NCBI RefSeq assembly: GCF_902168175.1
Contig: NZ_CABHOU010000042.1
Coordinates: forward strand, 62,001-126,000
DNA from: an uncultured Chitinophaga sp.
GTDB lineage: Bacteria > Bacteroidota > Bacteroidia > Chitinophagales > Chitinophagaceae
Direction: 5' to 3'
Length of the DNA: 64,000 nucleotides
Shown: positions 16,800 through 25,823 of the stretch, piece after piece
How the letters are laid out: the number at the start of each line of letters is the position of its first letter
Numbering within the stretch: the first letter of the stretch is position 1
Program-made: the position numbers and the translations under genes
The notes under the pieces: model-generated
The model's input: only the letters and a program-made list of their open reading frames with translations
Databases searched by the model: none
What the model was told of the DNA's origin: nothing

Positions 16800-18593
16800 T
16801 TACCAATGCGGGTTTTGGGCGAGGTTGGGATTACGGTTTCTTTCAACTTGCGGGATAGGGAAGAAGTAGTGTTTTTGTTCAAACAACTTGCTCTCTACCT
16901 GCACATTCGGGTTATAGGTGAAAGTACCGTCCCCGTTCCTGGTGATAACCATACCGCGTATGAACGCTGGCAATGATTCTATGATCATCCACCTGCGCAC
17001 ATCGAAGTAACGATGGTCCTCAAACGACAGTTCTATCCGGCGTTCGTTTTGGATGAACGTACGGAGAGTTTCCTGCGTAAGGGGCGTTCCACGGCGTGTG
17101 AAAGTGGTTTGAACATCGGGCATGCCCGCACGTGCCCTTACCAGGTCCAGCGCCTGTACCGGCGTAAGCGCTCTGGTAGCGCCCGGAGCTATATAAGAAG
17201 GGCCGCCTGTTTCGTTACCCGCTTCTGCCAGGTTAAGCAGTACTTCGGCATAACGGAAGTACACCCAGTTATGATAGGTAGTACCCGTATTTTGTGCCGG
17301 GTTGGCATTGGCATAATCCATGAACTTGTTGAGATAGTACCCGGTTTCGGTTTTAGCGTTACCATTAGCGTTTACACCGCCGGTATATATCTGGAAAGTG
17401 TAGTTGTTCTGTCCGGCAAAACGGGCGTATTTAGCACCATTGTAAATGATACTGGCGTAAAAGCGGGGGTCCCGGTTTACATAAGGAGCCGCCGCGTGTG
17501 CGGGTGTGTTCCAGTTAAATAATGTTCCATCGGCCATTTCGTAAGCGTCTACGAGGTCCTGCGAAGGGCAGGTGCCGCCTCTGGCGTTAGTGAATCCTGC
17601 AGGGAAGTTATCGTTCTCTGTATCACGGTTAGGGGTACGAAGGCGTGCGAATATAAGTTCGCGGTTGGTAGTACCTGCGCCCCAGGCGTTGAAGAAACTG
17701 GAGTAGTTGGTTTGGCCGTTGGTGCCCGGGCGGTAAAGCTCGTACCAGTTGAGGTCTACTAAATCCTGAGCAGCCTTTGCAGCCTGTGCCCAGCGGGCAG
17801 GGTCAGCATTACCCATAGCGGTAAGTGTATCTTCTCCGGCACGGTTGTATAAGGGGCTGGCAGCGTATAACAGCGCTTTGGCTTTGAGGGCCAGGCAACT
17901 GCCTCGGTCGGCACGGCCCACTTCATTTGGCTCGAAATAAGGTTCTGCAGGCAGTAACGCATATGCTTCGTCGCAACTGCGAACAATGAACTCGATCACC
18001 GATTTAGCGGAGTTACGGGGAATCAGTACGTCATCTGATGCTTCAAAAGATTTGTCTACGATAGGAATACCTCCCCAGCGCTGGAACAAAAACCAGTGAT
18101 GCAGGGCACGCAGAAAAACAACTTCACCCATCATACGGTTGCGGAAACGCGTGGTAACTGTAGAAGGTAACAGGTGCATATTTTTGATACCCGTATTTGC
18201 TTTACGGTTGCCATGATACCCGCCGAATTTCATCCATGACCCAATTTCGCCGGCTCCATCGCTGGCTCGCCAATAGCGCATATTGGAGGGGTTCCAGTTA
18301 GCAGCGCTCATACGTTGAGCGGCGGATGGAACGGTTTTGTTGGTAGATACGTGCATGGCCTCGTCACTTGCAGATGCCAGCATAGCGTTGCCATCCAGCC
18401 AATTGAAAGAGGTGGATACGTCTGCCGGTAAATCGGTATAGGCATTGTTTACGAATAGTTCCGCACGTCCCGAGTCGCTGAATACGAACTCGGCAGATTT
18501 AAATTCCACCGGCACCGTTTCCAGTTTGCGCATGCAGGAAACTGCCGCGGTACATAGTGCGATGGATAATATGCTGTATGTGATTTTTTTCAT
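16800..18593 (-). CDS. SusD/RagB family outer-membrane lipoprotein (second pair)
   Basis: The ATG at 18593 is preferred over the frame's upstream TTG. The protein has a signal peptide with lipobox TAAVSC and the SusD/RagB fold. Helical repeats are seen in FLRALHHWFLFQRWGGIPIV, and the C-terminus carries YFRYAEVLLNLAEAGNE, LVRARAGMPDV and FIQNERRIELSFEDHRYFDV. It partners the SusC gene 10 bases upstream. Sequence similarity to the other SusD of the operon is clear at the C-terminal signature but loose elsewhere, so the two probably bind different or differently sized ligands. Confidence 0.95.
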   Translation of the reverse strand: MKKITYSILSIALCTAAVSCMRKLETVPVEFKSAEFVFSDSGRAELFVNNAYTDLPADVSTSFNWLDGNAMLASASDEAMHVSTNKTVPSAAQRMSAANWNPSNMRYWRASDGAGEIGSWMKFGGYHGNRKANTGIKNMHLLPSTVTTRFRNRMMGEVVFLRALHHWFLFQRWGGIPIVDKSFEASDDVLIPRNSAKSVIEFIVRSCDEAYALLPAEPYFEPNEVGRADRGSCLALKAKALLYAASPLYNRAGEDTLTAMGNADPARWAQAAKAAQDLVDLNWYELYRPGTNGQTNYSSFFNAWGAGTTNRELIFARLRTPNRDTENDNFPAGFTNARGGTCPSQDLVDAYEMADGTLFNWNTPAHAAAPYVNRDPRFYASIIYNGAKYARFAGQNNYTFQIYTGGVNANGNAKTETGYYLNKFMDYANANPAQNTGTTYHNWVYFRYAEVLLNLAEAGNETGGPSYIAPGATRALTPVQALDLVRARAGMPDVQTTFTRRGTPLTQETLRTFIQNERRIELSFEDHRYFDVRRWMIIESLPAFIRGMVITRNGDGTFTYNPNVQVESKLFEQKHYFFPIPQVERNRNPNLAQNPHW

Positions 18594-18603
18594 GATCAAA
18601 CTT

Positions 18604-21471
18604 TTAGAAGGTTACACTAATACCGGCATTGATGATGCGCTGAATAGGATACAATACGTAGTGGCCGGAGCGGGCTTCTGTATCCACCAAACCGGTAGAC
18701 GACCAGGTAAGCAGGTTGTAACCGCTTCCGTAAACACGCAAGTTGTCGAGCCTGATTTTTTTAGATATTCTTTCAGGCAAAGTGTAACCGATTTCCATGG
18801 TTTTAAGCCTAACCGTTTTGCCGTCGCGCTGCCAGTAGGTGGAAGTGCGTTGGTTATTGGCTTTATTACTGAGAGAAAGCCGGGGATAGCTGGCAGTTGC
18901 CCAGCTGGACTGATCTTCCGGGTTGAAGCGGCCCAGATGATGATCACGCACGGTACCGTTATCGTGGAATTCCCAGGTAGATTCGCCGGTGAGGCCGAGT
19001 TGCTGACCGTCCTGGCCACTGAACAATACGTTAAAATCGATGCCTTTAAATTTGGCACCCAGGCCTACTCCATATTGCAGGGTAGGGAAGTTGCCCTGGC
19101 CAAGGTATACCTCATCATACGCATCGATTACGTTATCGTTGTTCTGGTCTTTATACTTTATGTCGCCGGGTTTCACCTGGCCGAATGTTTGTTTCGGGCT
19201 GGCATCTATTTCGGCCTGGTCCTGGAAGAGGCCCATTGCCTGAAGTCCGTAAATACCATCCAGCGGCCTGTTGGTACGAGCCTGGTAAGCAAAGCGCGGC
19301 GTTTCTTCGCCACGGTTTATTACCTTGTTTTTGGCCTGTGTTACGGTACCCATCAGCGACAGTTCTACATCACCAAATTGCTGTGTATAACGCATAGATG
19401 CATCAAAGCCCTTGTTCTCAATAATACCGATCGGGAAGTCCGGGAAGCGGATACCCATCAGGTAAGGGAGTGCTGGCTGGATCATGATGTCCTTATTCTT
19501 TTCGTAGAAGTAATCGAACGTCAGGTTCAACCTGTTCTTAAAAAAGGTGGCATCAATGCCCACATTGGTTTTATGTACTTTTTCCCAGGTTACGTTGTTA
19601 AGTGCGAAAGCAGTTTCGTTCCAGCCGGTATAACCTACAGAGGTGTATCCGAAGTTTACGCCACCGGCGGTAGCATATTTCTGGAACCACAGGAAGTAAC
19701 CGCCAACATCGTCGTTGCCGGCAATACCATAAGAGCCACGAAGTTTCAGGAAGTCGATCCATTGGGCATCCTGCATGAAACTTTCTTCAGACACCACCCA
19801 TCCCAGGGAGCCGGCAGGGAAAAAGCCGAACTTATTGCCAGGCAGGAATTGTTCAGACCCCTGGAAGCCATAGTTGAACTCTGCGAGGTAACGTTTGTTA
19901 AACGCATAAGATACACGGCCGTTTGAGCCAAGGTAGGCGCGGGGGATGTTGGCATCGTTCTCTGAGGAAATAACACGCTGGTTCACCGCTACAACGGCAG
20001 TTACAGCGTGTTTGCCGAAGAAGGTACGCTGATAGTTAAGCGCGCCCTCTGTATTGAGGATACGGCGGGTAGAAGGGTATTCAACACCAGAAGACATCTG
20101 GCTGTCGGTACCGGTTTCCACATACTTGATGCCGCCATTTGCATTGTATTCCACACTGCCGTTGGGCTGGCGCAGGTCGTACACCTTGAAGCTTTTGCTA
20201 CGGTTGGTCACCATATCGTACCAACTGTCGAACGCCACGGTGCCTTGTACAGAGAGGCCCGGAGTAATAAAGTCCAGGTCGTGTTTGGCACGGAGGGTAG
20301 CGAACATGCTGCGTACGTAATAAAGAGAGTACCCCTGATCATTCAGCAGTCCGTATGGGTTACCTGTGAAATCTTTGGTGCCGCCCAGTTTACCGTCTGG
20401 TGTAAATACCGGGAACGCGTTGGGCGGTGTTTTATAAAGAGAGCGGAACACACGTAATGCCGCATCACCGCGGGCGCCGGGATAGGTGCGTTGCTCCTGC
20501 CGGCCGGCAATGTCGAGTGTGATGTTAAACCGTTTGTTCACATTTACATCAATGTTCGACCGCAGGGTGATCATATTAAAATCCGCGTTGGTATTATAGG
20601 TATTTGCCGCCTTATCTACCTTATAAAGGCCGCTGTTGCCCGTGTAACCACCGGAAATGAAGTAACGGGCGTTTTTATTGCCGCCCTGCACATTTACGCT
20701 GTAGCGCTGTTGCCAGGTGGTTTTATTAACATACTCATCATACCAGTTGATGTTCGGGTAGAGATACTTATCGAGGTCCGATTCGTAAATACCCTGGGAG
20801 GCGTTACGGTATTTCTCCAGTTCGGCTGCTGAATAACGTGGGGCGCTGCCGTCGTTGGTAAGCGCCTCGTTGTACAGGGTGGCGTATTGGTAGGAGTTGA
20901 GCAATTTAGGCGTTGTGGTGGGCGCTTTTATGCCACCACGCGCATTGAAATTAACCTTGATTTTGCCTTCCTGGCCGCGCTTGGTAGTTACCAGCACAAT
21001 GCCGTTACCACCACGGAGGCCGTACTGCGCGGTGGCAGCAGCATCCTTCAATACCGTGATGCTTTCGATCTCGTTTGGATCGAGGAAGTCCATACTCCTC
21101 TCAAATCCATCTACTAATACCATGGGGGCATTATTCCTGAAAGTACGTTTGCCCCGCATCTGGAGGGTGGCCGATTCATCTCCCGGTTCTCCATTGTCCT
21201 GCATGATAAACAGGCCTGGTAACATGCCCGTCATGCGGTTAAGATTGTTAATAATAGGTACATTCTCAACGGTTGTGCCTTTGATCTGCGAGAAGGCGCC
21301 AGTGACCTCCTGTTGCAGTTGTTTCCCGTTAAAGGTGTTGATGAGCGTGGAACTGTCGGGCTTTTGCGCAGTGGCGGCAAGCGAAAGGCACAGGCAGATA
21401 ATGACCCCGATAGATGCTCTGAGGTACAGATGGTACCTGAGCAAGGCCATGCTTAATGCTGATCTTTTCAT
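18604..21471 (-). CDS. SusC/RagA family TonB-linked transporter without the N-terminal regulatory domain
   Basis: The 955-residue protein has a signal peptide (LCLSLAATAQ near residue 35). The TonB plug starts almost at once: GMLPGLFIMQDNGEPGDESA, then MVLVDGFERSMDFLDPNEIE and DAAATAQYGLRGGNGIVLV. The carboxypeptidase-like beta-sandwich domain found in the downstream paralogue is absent, and no VVVGYG-type TonB-side motif is present. The barrel part is full length and ends in NAGISVTF. It is the first gene of the operon and so nearest to the operator region shared with the LacI gene. Confidence 0.93.
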   Translation of the reverse strand: MKRSALSMALLRYHLYLRASIGVIICLCLSLAATAQKPDSSTLINTFNGKQLQQEVTGAFSQIKGTTVENVPIINNLNRMTGMLPGLFIMQDNGEPGDESATLQMRGKRTFRNNAPMVLVDGFERSMDFLDPNEIESITVLKDAAATAQYGLRGGNGIVLVTTKRGQEGKIKVNFNARGGIKAPTTTPKLLNSYQYATLYNEALTNDGSAPRYSAAELEKYRNASQGIYESDLDKYLYPNINWYDEYVNKTTWQQRYSVNVQGGNKNARYFISGGYTGNSGLYKVDKAANTYNTNADFNMITLRSNIDVNVNKRFNITLDIAGRQEQRTYPGARGDAALRVFRSLYKTPPNAFPVFTPDGKLGGTKDFTGNPYGLLNDQGYSLYYVRSMFATLRAKHDLDFITPGLSVQGTVAFDSWYDMVTNRSKSFKVYDLRQPNGSVEYNANGGIKYVETGTDSQMSSGVEYPSTRRILNTEGALNYQRTFFGKHAVTAVVAVNQRVISSENDANIPRAYLGSNGRVSYAFNKRYLAEFNYGFQGSEQFLPGNKFGFFPAGSLGWVVSEESFMQDAQWIDFLKLRGSYGIAGNDDVGGYFLWFQKYATAGGVNFGYTSVGYTGWNETAFALNNVTWEKVHKTNVGIDATFFKNRLNLTFDYFYEKNKDIMIQPALPYLMGIRFPDFPIGIIENKGFDASMRYTQQFGDVELSLMGTVTQAKNKVINRGEETPRFAYQARTNRPLDGIYGLQAMGLFQDQAEIDASPKQTFGQVKPGDIKYKDQNNDNVIDAYDEVYLGQGNFPTLQYGVGLGAKFKGIDFNVLFSGQDGQQLGLTGESTWEFHDNGTVRDHHLGRFNPEDQSSWATASYPRLSLSNKANNQRTSTYWQRDGKTVRLKTMEIGYTLPERISKKIRLDNLRVYGSGYNLLTWSSTGLVDTEARSGHYVLYPIQRIINAGISVTF

Positions 21472-21885
21472 ACGTGACGATTCAAAATGATTAAGGAAAT
21501 TATTGACGTGGTGGATTTAATTAATTAATTAAGGCAGGGATGTTCCTTCGCGCCCGTGGAATAAAATTGGTTGTTTATAGACTCAAAATAAGCTGTTCTG
21601 CTCTATGGCATGTTCACACAAGATGCCCTGTGGCATTGTTCCTAAACCGATACAGCAGTAACAGAGCGAATACGTTTAGTTGGTTGTTAAAAGCTAATTT
21701 TCATGTTGATAAATCTATTTTCTGACGTGGTTTACTGTCGTGGAATTCCTAAACAGGCGGTTAACTTAGGAAAAAGTACGGTGCTTTTGTCCTTTTTTTA
21801 CGGAAACGTTTCCGTGAATCTTCGGTTTTTTTAGTTGGATTATCAAAGGAATAGCTTTATTTTATAATAGGCTGGGAGCAGATTC
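21472..21885. other. Divergent promoter region between SusC and lacI-type gene
   Basis: These 414 bases hold no convincing gene; the short rightward open frame at 21540-21725 has no recognisable composition. The region contains an AT-rich TTAATTAATTAATTAA tract at 21517-21532, 45 bases before the SusC start, and the operator palindrome at 21800-21815. It must carry the promoters for both directions, but I see no exact TAnnTTTG for either. Confidence 0.6.
21800..21815. promoter_or_regulatory. LacI-family operator palindrome
   Basis: ACGGAAACGTTTCCGT is a perfect 16-bp palindrome with the central CG typical of LacI/CcpA-type operators. It is 70 bases before the start of the LacI-family gene, and 328 bases before the SusC start. 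The likely ligand is the LacI protein itself, giving autoregulation and possible control of the SusCD operon. Confidence 0.75.
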
Positions 21886-22887
21886 ATGAACAAGATAAAT
21901 ATAAAATACCTGGCAAGGGAGTTGAATCTTGCCATTTCTACGGTTTCGCGCGCATTGAGGGATAGTCATGAGATTAGCCCCGAAACGAAGGCAAAAGTGT
22001 TTGCACTGGCAAAAAGGCTGAATTATCAGCCCAATGCAAGTGCCAGCGGGTTACGTGCGCAGCAGACCAAAATGATCGCAGTGGTAATACCTGACATGGT
22101 GAACGACTTCTTCTCCCTTGTGATAAGCGGTATCGAAAAGGTGACGCAGGAGCAGGATTATCATATCCTGTTGTATTTTACCCACGGCGATCATGCCCTG
22201 GAAGTATCTTTTATTAATACACTGGTAAATGGCAGGGTAGATGGGGTATTGTTATCTATAACAGATGAGAACGCCAATAACGAACACCTCGAACAACTCA
22301 ACATCAAAGGTATCCCGTTGGTGCTGTTCGACCGCGTAAACGAACGGATGGACAATGTTAAAGTAACTTCAGATAACTATGAGAGCGCCGCTACGGCCAC
22401 CAAACATCTGATAGATACTGGCTGTGAAAAGATCGCTTACCTCAAGGTTGACAGGAACATTCCTGTAGGCACCATCCGCATGAACGGTTACCTGGAGGCG
22501 CTGGAGAAGCATTCGAAACAAAAGTCCCCGCTTATACTGGAATGCCCGAACGACAATGACGAAGCATTTACCGTCATCCACAAAATGCTGCAATCAGAGA
22601 AGCCGGATGGTATTTTCGCATCTGTAGAAAAGCTCGCGGTGATCTGTTACCGGGTGTGCGAACAGATACAGCTCAGGATACCCGAAGATATCAAGATCAT
22701 CAGTTTTTCGAACCTGCAGACGGCTGCTTTGCTCAATCCCTCATTGACTACCATTACACAGCCTGCGTTTGATATTGGCGAAACAGCGGCTAAGGAACTA
22801 TTACGCATCATCAAGAAAAAGGGGAGTGCCAAAGGAGATGTGGTGCTTAAGTCGCGGCTGATCGAGCGAAGGTCCACATCAAAATGA
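21886..22887 (+). CDS. LacI family transcriptional regulator
   Basis: The 333-residue protein begins with the LacI helix-turn-helix (INIKYLARELNLAISTVSRA, residues 3-22) and hinge helix (NYQPNASASGLR). A periplasmic-binding-protein-like effector domain follows: VIPDMVNDFFSLVISGIEK, then PLVLFDRV, then GYLEALEK. The C-terminus ELLRIIKKKGSAKG plus LKSRLIERRS is typical. The DNA-binding head fits the palindrome 70 bases upstream. It is divergent from the SusCD operon and so is the best candidate regulator of that operon. Effector sugar unknown. Confidence 0.92.
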   Translation: MNKINIKYLARELNLAISTVSRALRDSHEISPETKAKVFALAKRLNYQPNASASGLRAQQTKMIAVVIPDMVNDFFSLVISGIEKVTQEQDYHILLYFTHGDHALEVSFINTLVNGRVDGVLLSITDENANNEHLEQLNIKGIPLVLFDRVNERMDNVKVTSDNYESAATATKHLIDTGCEKIAYLKVDRNIPVGTIRMNGYLEALEKHSKQKSPLILECPNDNDEAFTVIHKMLQSEKPDGIFASVEKLAVICYRVCEQIQLRIPEDIKIISFSNLQTAALLNPSLTTITQPAFDIGETAAKELLRIIKKKGSAKGDVVLKSRLIERRSTSK

Positions 22888-22969
22888 AAAGAGAAACTGT
22901 TATAGTGCTCATCCGGGCATATTGCTGAGGGGGCCGATTTTAGAATAAAAAGTAAGTTAATACGGCAGG

Positions 22970-22996
22970 GCCGGCGTGATTCACGCCGGCTCTTTT
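22970..22996 (+). terminator. Rho-independent terminator of the LacI gene
   Basis: GCCGGCGTGA at 22970-22979 pairs exactly with TCACGCCGGC at 22981-22990, followed by TCTTTTT. It lies 83 bases past the LacI stop and separates it from the kinase genes. Confidence 0.9.
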
Positions 22997-23083
22997 TATA
23001 GATCGATGTGCCGGCTATCTGCATTCGATGATATTGTATACATTTGGCTCCATATTGTCGACTGTCCTTCGTTTTCAGGGGAA

Positions 23084-23091
23084 TATCTTTA
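23084..23091 (+). promoter_or_regulatory. Promoter-like element of the first TPR histidine kinase
   Basis: TATCTTTA, one base off TAnnTTTG, ends 19 bases before the start codon at 23111. The upstream sequence of the second kinase has a matching element (25797-25804) at the same spacing, which supports this as a promoter. An exact TACATTTG also occurs at 23039-23046. Confidence 0.45.
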
Positions 23092-23110
23092 CAGTCAATT
23101 GTCTTCTCTT

Positions 23111-25744
23111 ATGAGGTTATTGGTCGCTATCGGAATCCTGTGTTGCTTTTTAATGCCTGTGTTTGCCCAGCAAGAGCGGCCAGGGTTAGGTGTTGCAGAT
23201 CATGGCGGTGCAGACACAACCGGTATTAATTTACTGCTAAGCAAAGCGGGAGATCTGATATTTAAGGCAGGCGAGCTGCCTGCCGATCTCGCTATAGCAC
23301 AACCGCTGCTGGACAGTGCTACAGCGCGTAGTGAGCGCCTCAAATTCCTTTCCGGGCAGGAAAGAGCATTTAAATTGCAGGTGCAGTATTCGGTGGAGGC
23401 GCTGGACGGTCGGCGGATGAGACGCCTGCTGCCTAAACTTTCACCAGCAGTGCGGTGTGATCTGTTGAGAAGATTCACCTTACAATCGCGTATCACCTGG
23501 CAGATCGACAGTGCACTTACTTATGCCCGGATGATGAAAGAGGAGGCCCTGCGAAATAATATGGCCGACGTAGCCAACGATGCAGAATACTATTTATCGG
23601 TTTGTTACGACGCTATGGGGCAAACCCAAAAGCAGAAGGAGTGTTACATGAACATGGTACGGTATCACCAAAAAACGGGTAATCAGAATAATGAACTGAT
23701 GGCCTGGGATTTTATGAATTTGTACCTGAACGACCTGGATACCACTTTTCCTACAAAAGCATATGTACAGGAACAACTGTCGTTGCTGAGCCAGCGGCTG
23801 AACAACAAGCTGGTATATGCAAGAACACTGGGCGATATTGGGAAATCACATCTGGCATTTGGGCGATGGAAAGAGGCGGAGCATACGCTGCTGATGGCGG
23901 ACGATTTGCTTAAAAAACTGGGGGTAAAAGAACGTTATGGTATATACGACGCACTCAGCTACCTATACACCGTAAAATTAAACCTGGAAAAAGCCATATT
24001 CTACGCCAACGCTATCCGTGACAACCGGCCCGAATCGGCCAGCAGCGATTATAAGTATACCTACCACCTTGCAATGGCGAATGTGTATGTTAACTTTGGC
24101 CGGAACCAGGATTTTTATAATGAAACATTCAAGTTGCTGGAAAACCGCGATGCCGCTACGGAACGAAGCCTCGATTATATTGTTTTGTTTGCCCGGCGAA
24201 TCGATCGTGATAAAGGGCCAAAGGCGGCCTTAGCGTACCTGCTGCCAAGGATGTCGGATAAAAATACTTTTTCAACTCCCGGGCAACACATTTTTGCGAA
24301 TATGATGCTGGGTGATTTCTATATCCGGACCCATCAACCGGAAATGGGAATACAGCACTACCGCACCGCGGAAAGTTTAATGGATCCTGGTCAGATAGGG
24401 CGAAGCAATACAGCCGGTGACCTATACATCCGTTTGGCGAAAGAATGGTTTAACCTTCGGAAGTATGATTCATCGCTCAAATATCTTCAGCGTATGGAGG
24501 TGCTTCCAAAAGGACTGGTAACAATAAGGGTGCAGGAGGAAATGCATAACCTGTTTTGCCGAATCGATTCTATTCAGGGGCGTTATAGATCTGCACTTCA
24601 GCATTTTAAACAGGAGAAGGCGCTCAGCGACTCTGTATTCAATATTAACAAGTGGGGGCAGATGGCGGAACTGCAGCTGAAGTACGAAACCGCCCGTAAG
24701 GACCAGGAGTTAAAACAAAGCGCGCAGGAGATTTCATGGCTCACCTCCCAGGCTGCTTTGCGGGAAGCGCTGTTTAAGCAAACCGGCCTGGCAAACCGGC
24801 AACGGGAATTACTGAAGGATAAGGACGTGGCCCAGGCACAACGTGAGGTCCGGCAACGGGAAGACTCGCTCAAAAACAAGGAAGAACGTATCCTGCTCCT
24901 CAATAACGAATCGCAGTTACAGCAAGGATTATTGCAACAAACCCGAACAACACGTAATGTGATCATCCTGGCCGCTGTGCTGTTGCTCGGCCTCCTGCTG
25001 GTGATCTACAACCGCTACTTACTGAAACAGCGCAATAACCGGGAATTGGAAAAACAAAAGGCCCTCATCAGCCATAAAAATGAATCGCTGGGTAAATTAC
25101 TAAGGGAGAAAGAATGGCTGCTGAAAGAAGTGCATCACCGGGTGAAGAACAACCTGCAGGTGGTGATGAGCCTGTTGAACATACAATCATTCTACTTGCA
25201 GGACGATAATGCCATATCAGCCATCCGCGACAGCCAGCGCCGCGTAAACGCCATTTCACTGATCCACAAAAAATTATACCAGTCCGACAACCCGGCGTTG
25301 GTAGATATGCCCCTGTATATCTGCGAGCTGGCAGATTACCTGCGGGAATATGCAGACGGACGAGGTAATATTAAGATCGAACTGGATATTGCAGCGATAT
25401 CACTGGACGTGCGTAAAGCACTCCCCATTGGCCTGATATTGAATGAGTCGATCACCAATGCGTTTAAATATGCCTTTCCGGGCGATGGTGCCGGTGTCAT
25501 CAGTGTGTCGCTCATCTTAGCAGAAAAAGAGCAGCTGGTGCTGCAAATTGCTGACAATGGAGTAGGGCTAAGGCAGTCGGAAGAAGGCGCAGTTCAATCC
25601 CTGGGTATGAGCCTTATGAATGGCCTCGCTAAAGACATGGACGGGGAGCTGATCGTTGAATGTAAGCAGGGAACGGTCATCAGGGTGTTATTTCCGTTGG
25701 CGATGCCCGAAAACGTAGAAGAAAGCGTTTCCGCACATGGATAA
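23111..25744 (+). CDS. Sensor histidine kinase with periplasmic TPR region (HisKA_2 type), copy 1
   Basis: The open frame begins at 22976, but the ATG at 23111 gives a normal signal peptide (MRLLVAIGILCCFLMPVFAQ), which decides the start. The 877-residue protein has a helical tetratricopeptide-type sensor region to about residue 600. A coiled-coil follows (long Gln/Glu/Arg stretch), then a membrane segment (IILAAVLLLGLLLVIY). The kinase core has phospho-acceptor motif EVHHRVKNNLQVVMSLLNIQ, N-box ILNESITNAFKYAF and G-box IADNGVGL. It autophosphorylates and passes phosphate to a partner that is not encoded next to it. The next gene is a close paralogue. Confidence 0.9.
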   Translation: MRLLVAIGILCCFLMPVFAQQERPGLGVADHGGADTTGINLLLSKAGDLIFKAGELPADLAIAQPLLDSATARSERLKFLSGQERAFKLQVQYSVEALDGRRMRRLLPKLSPAVRCDLLRRFTLQSRITWQIDSALTYARMMKEEALRNNMADVANDAEYYLSVCYDAMGQTQKQKECYMNMVRYHQKTGNQNNELMAWDFMNLYLNDLDTTFPTKAYVQEQLSLLSQRLNNKLVYARTLGDIGKSHLAFGRWKEAEHTLLMADDLLKKLGVKERYGIYDALSYLYTVKLNLEKAIFYANAIRDNRPESASSDYKYTYHLAMANVYVNFGRNQDFYNETFKLLENRDAATERSLDYIVLFARRIDRDKGPKAALAYLLPRMSDKNTFSTPGQHIFANMMLGDFYIRTHQPEMGIQHYRTAESLMDPGQIGRSNTAGDLYIRLAKEWFNLRKYDSSLKYLQRMEVLPKGLVTIRVQEEMHNLFCRIDSIQGRYRSALQHFKQEKALSDSVFNINKWGQMAELQLKYETARKDQELKQSAQEISWLTSQAALREALFKQTGLANRQRELLKDKDVAQAQREVRQREDSLKNKEERILLLNNESQLQQGLLQQTRTTRNVIILAAVLLLGLLLVIYNRYLLKQRNNRELEKQKALISHKNESLGKLLREKEWLLKEVHHRVKNNLQVVMSLLNIQSFYLQDDNAISAIRDSQRRVNAISLIHKKLYQSDNPALVDMPLYICELADYLREYADGRGNIKIELDIAAISLDVRKALPIGLILNESITNAFKYAFPGDGAGVISVSLILAEKEQLVLQIADNGVGLRQSEEGAVQSLGMSLMNGLAKDMDGELIVECKQGTVIRVLFPLAMPENVEESVSAHG

Positions 25745-25796
25745 AACTGCCTGTTATTTTTGTTATATTGTCTGCTAGCCACGTTTTGGCCGGCAA

Positions 25797-25804
25797 TATA
25801 TTTA
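25797..25804 (+). promoter_or_regulatory. Promoter-like element of the second TPR histidine kinase
   Basis: TATATTTA, one base off TAnnTTTG, ends 19 bases before the start at 25824, the same spacing as in the first kinase. The flanks are also alike, both containing ATATTGTC about 30 bases upstream, suggesting the promoter was duplicated with the gene. Confidence 0.45.
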
Positions 25805-25823
25805 CGCTCAACTGTTTTCATTT

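Noticed and set aside
21540..21725. Short rightward open frame in the SusC/lacI gap
   Set aside because: Composition shows no protein-like pattern, and it lies over the expected promoter and operator region.
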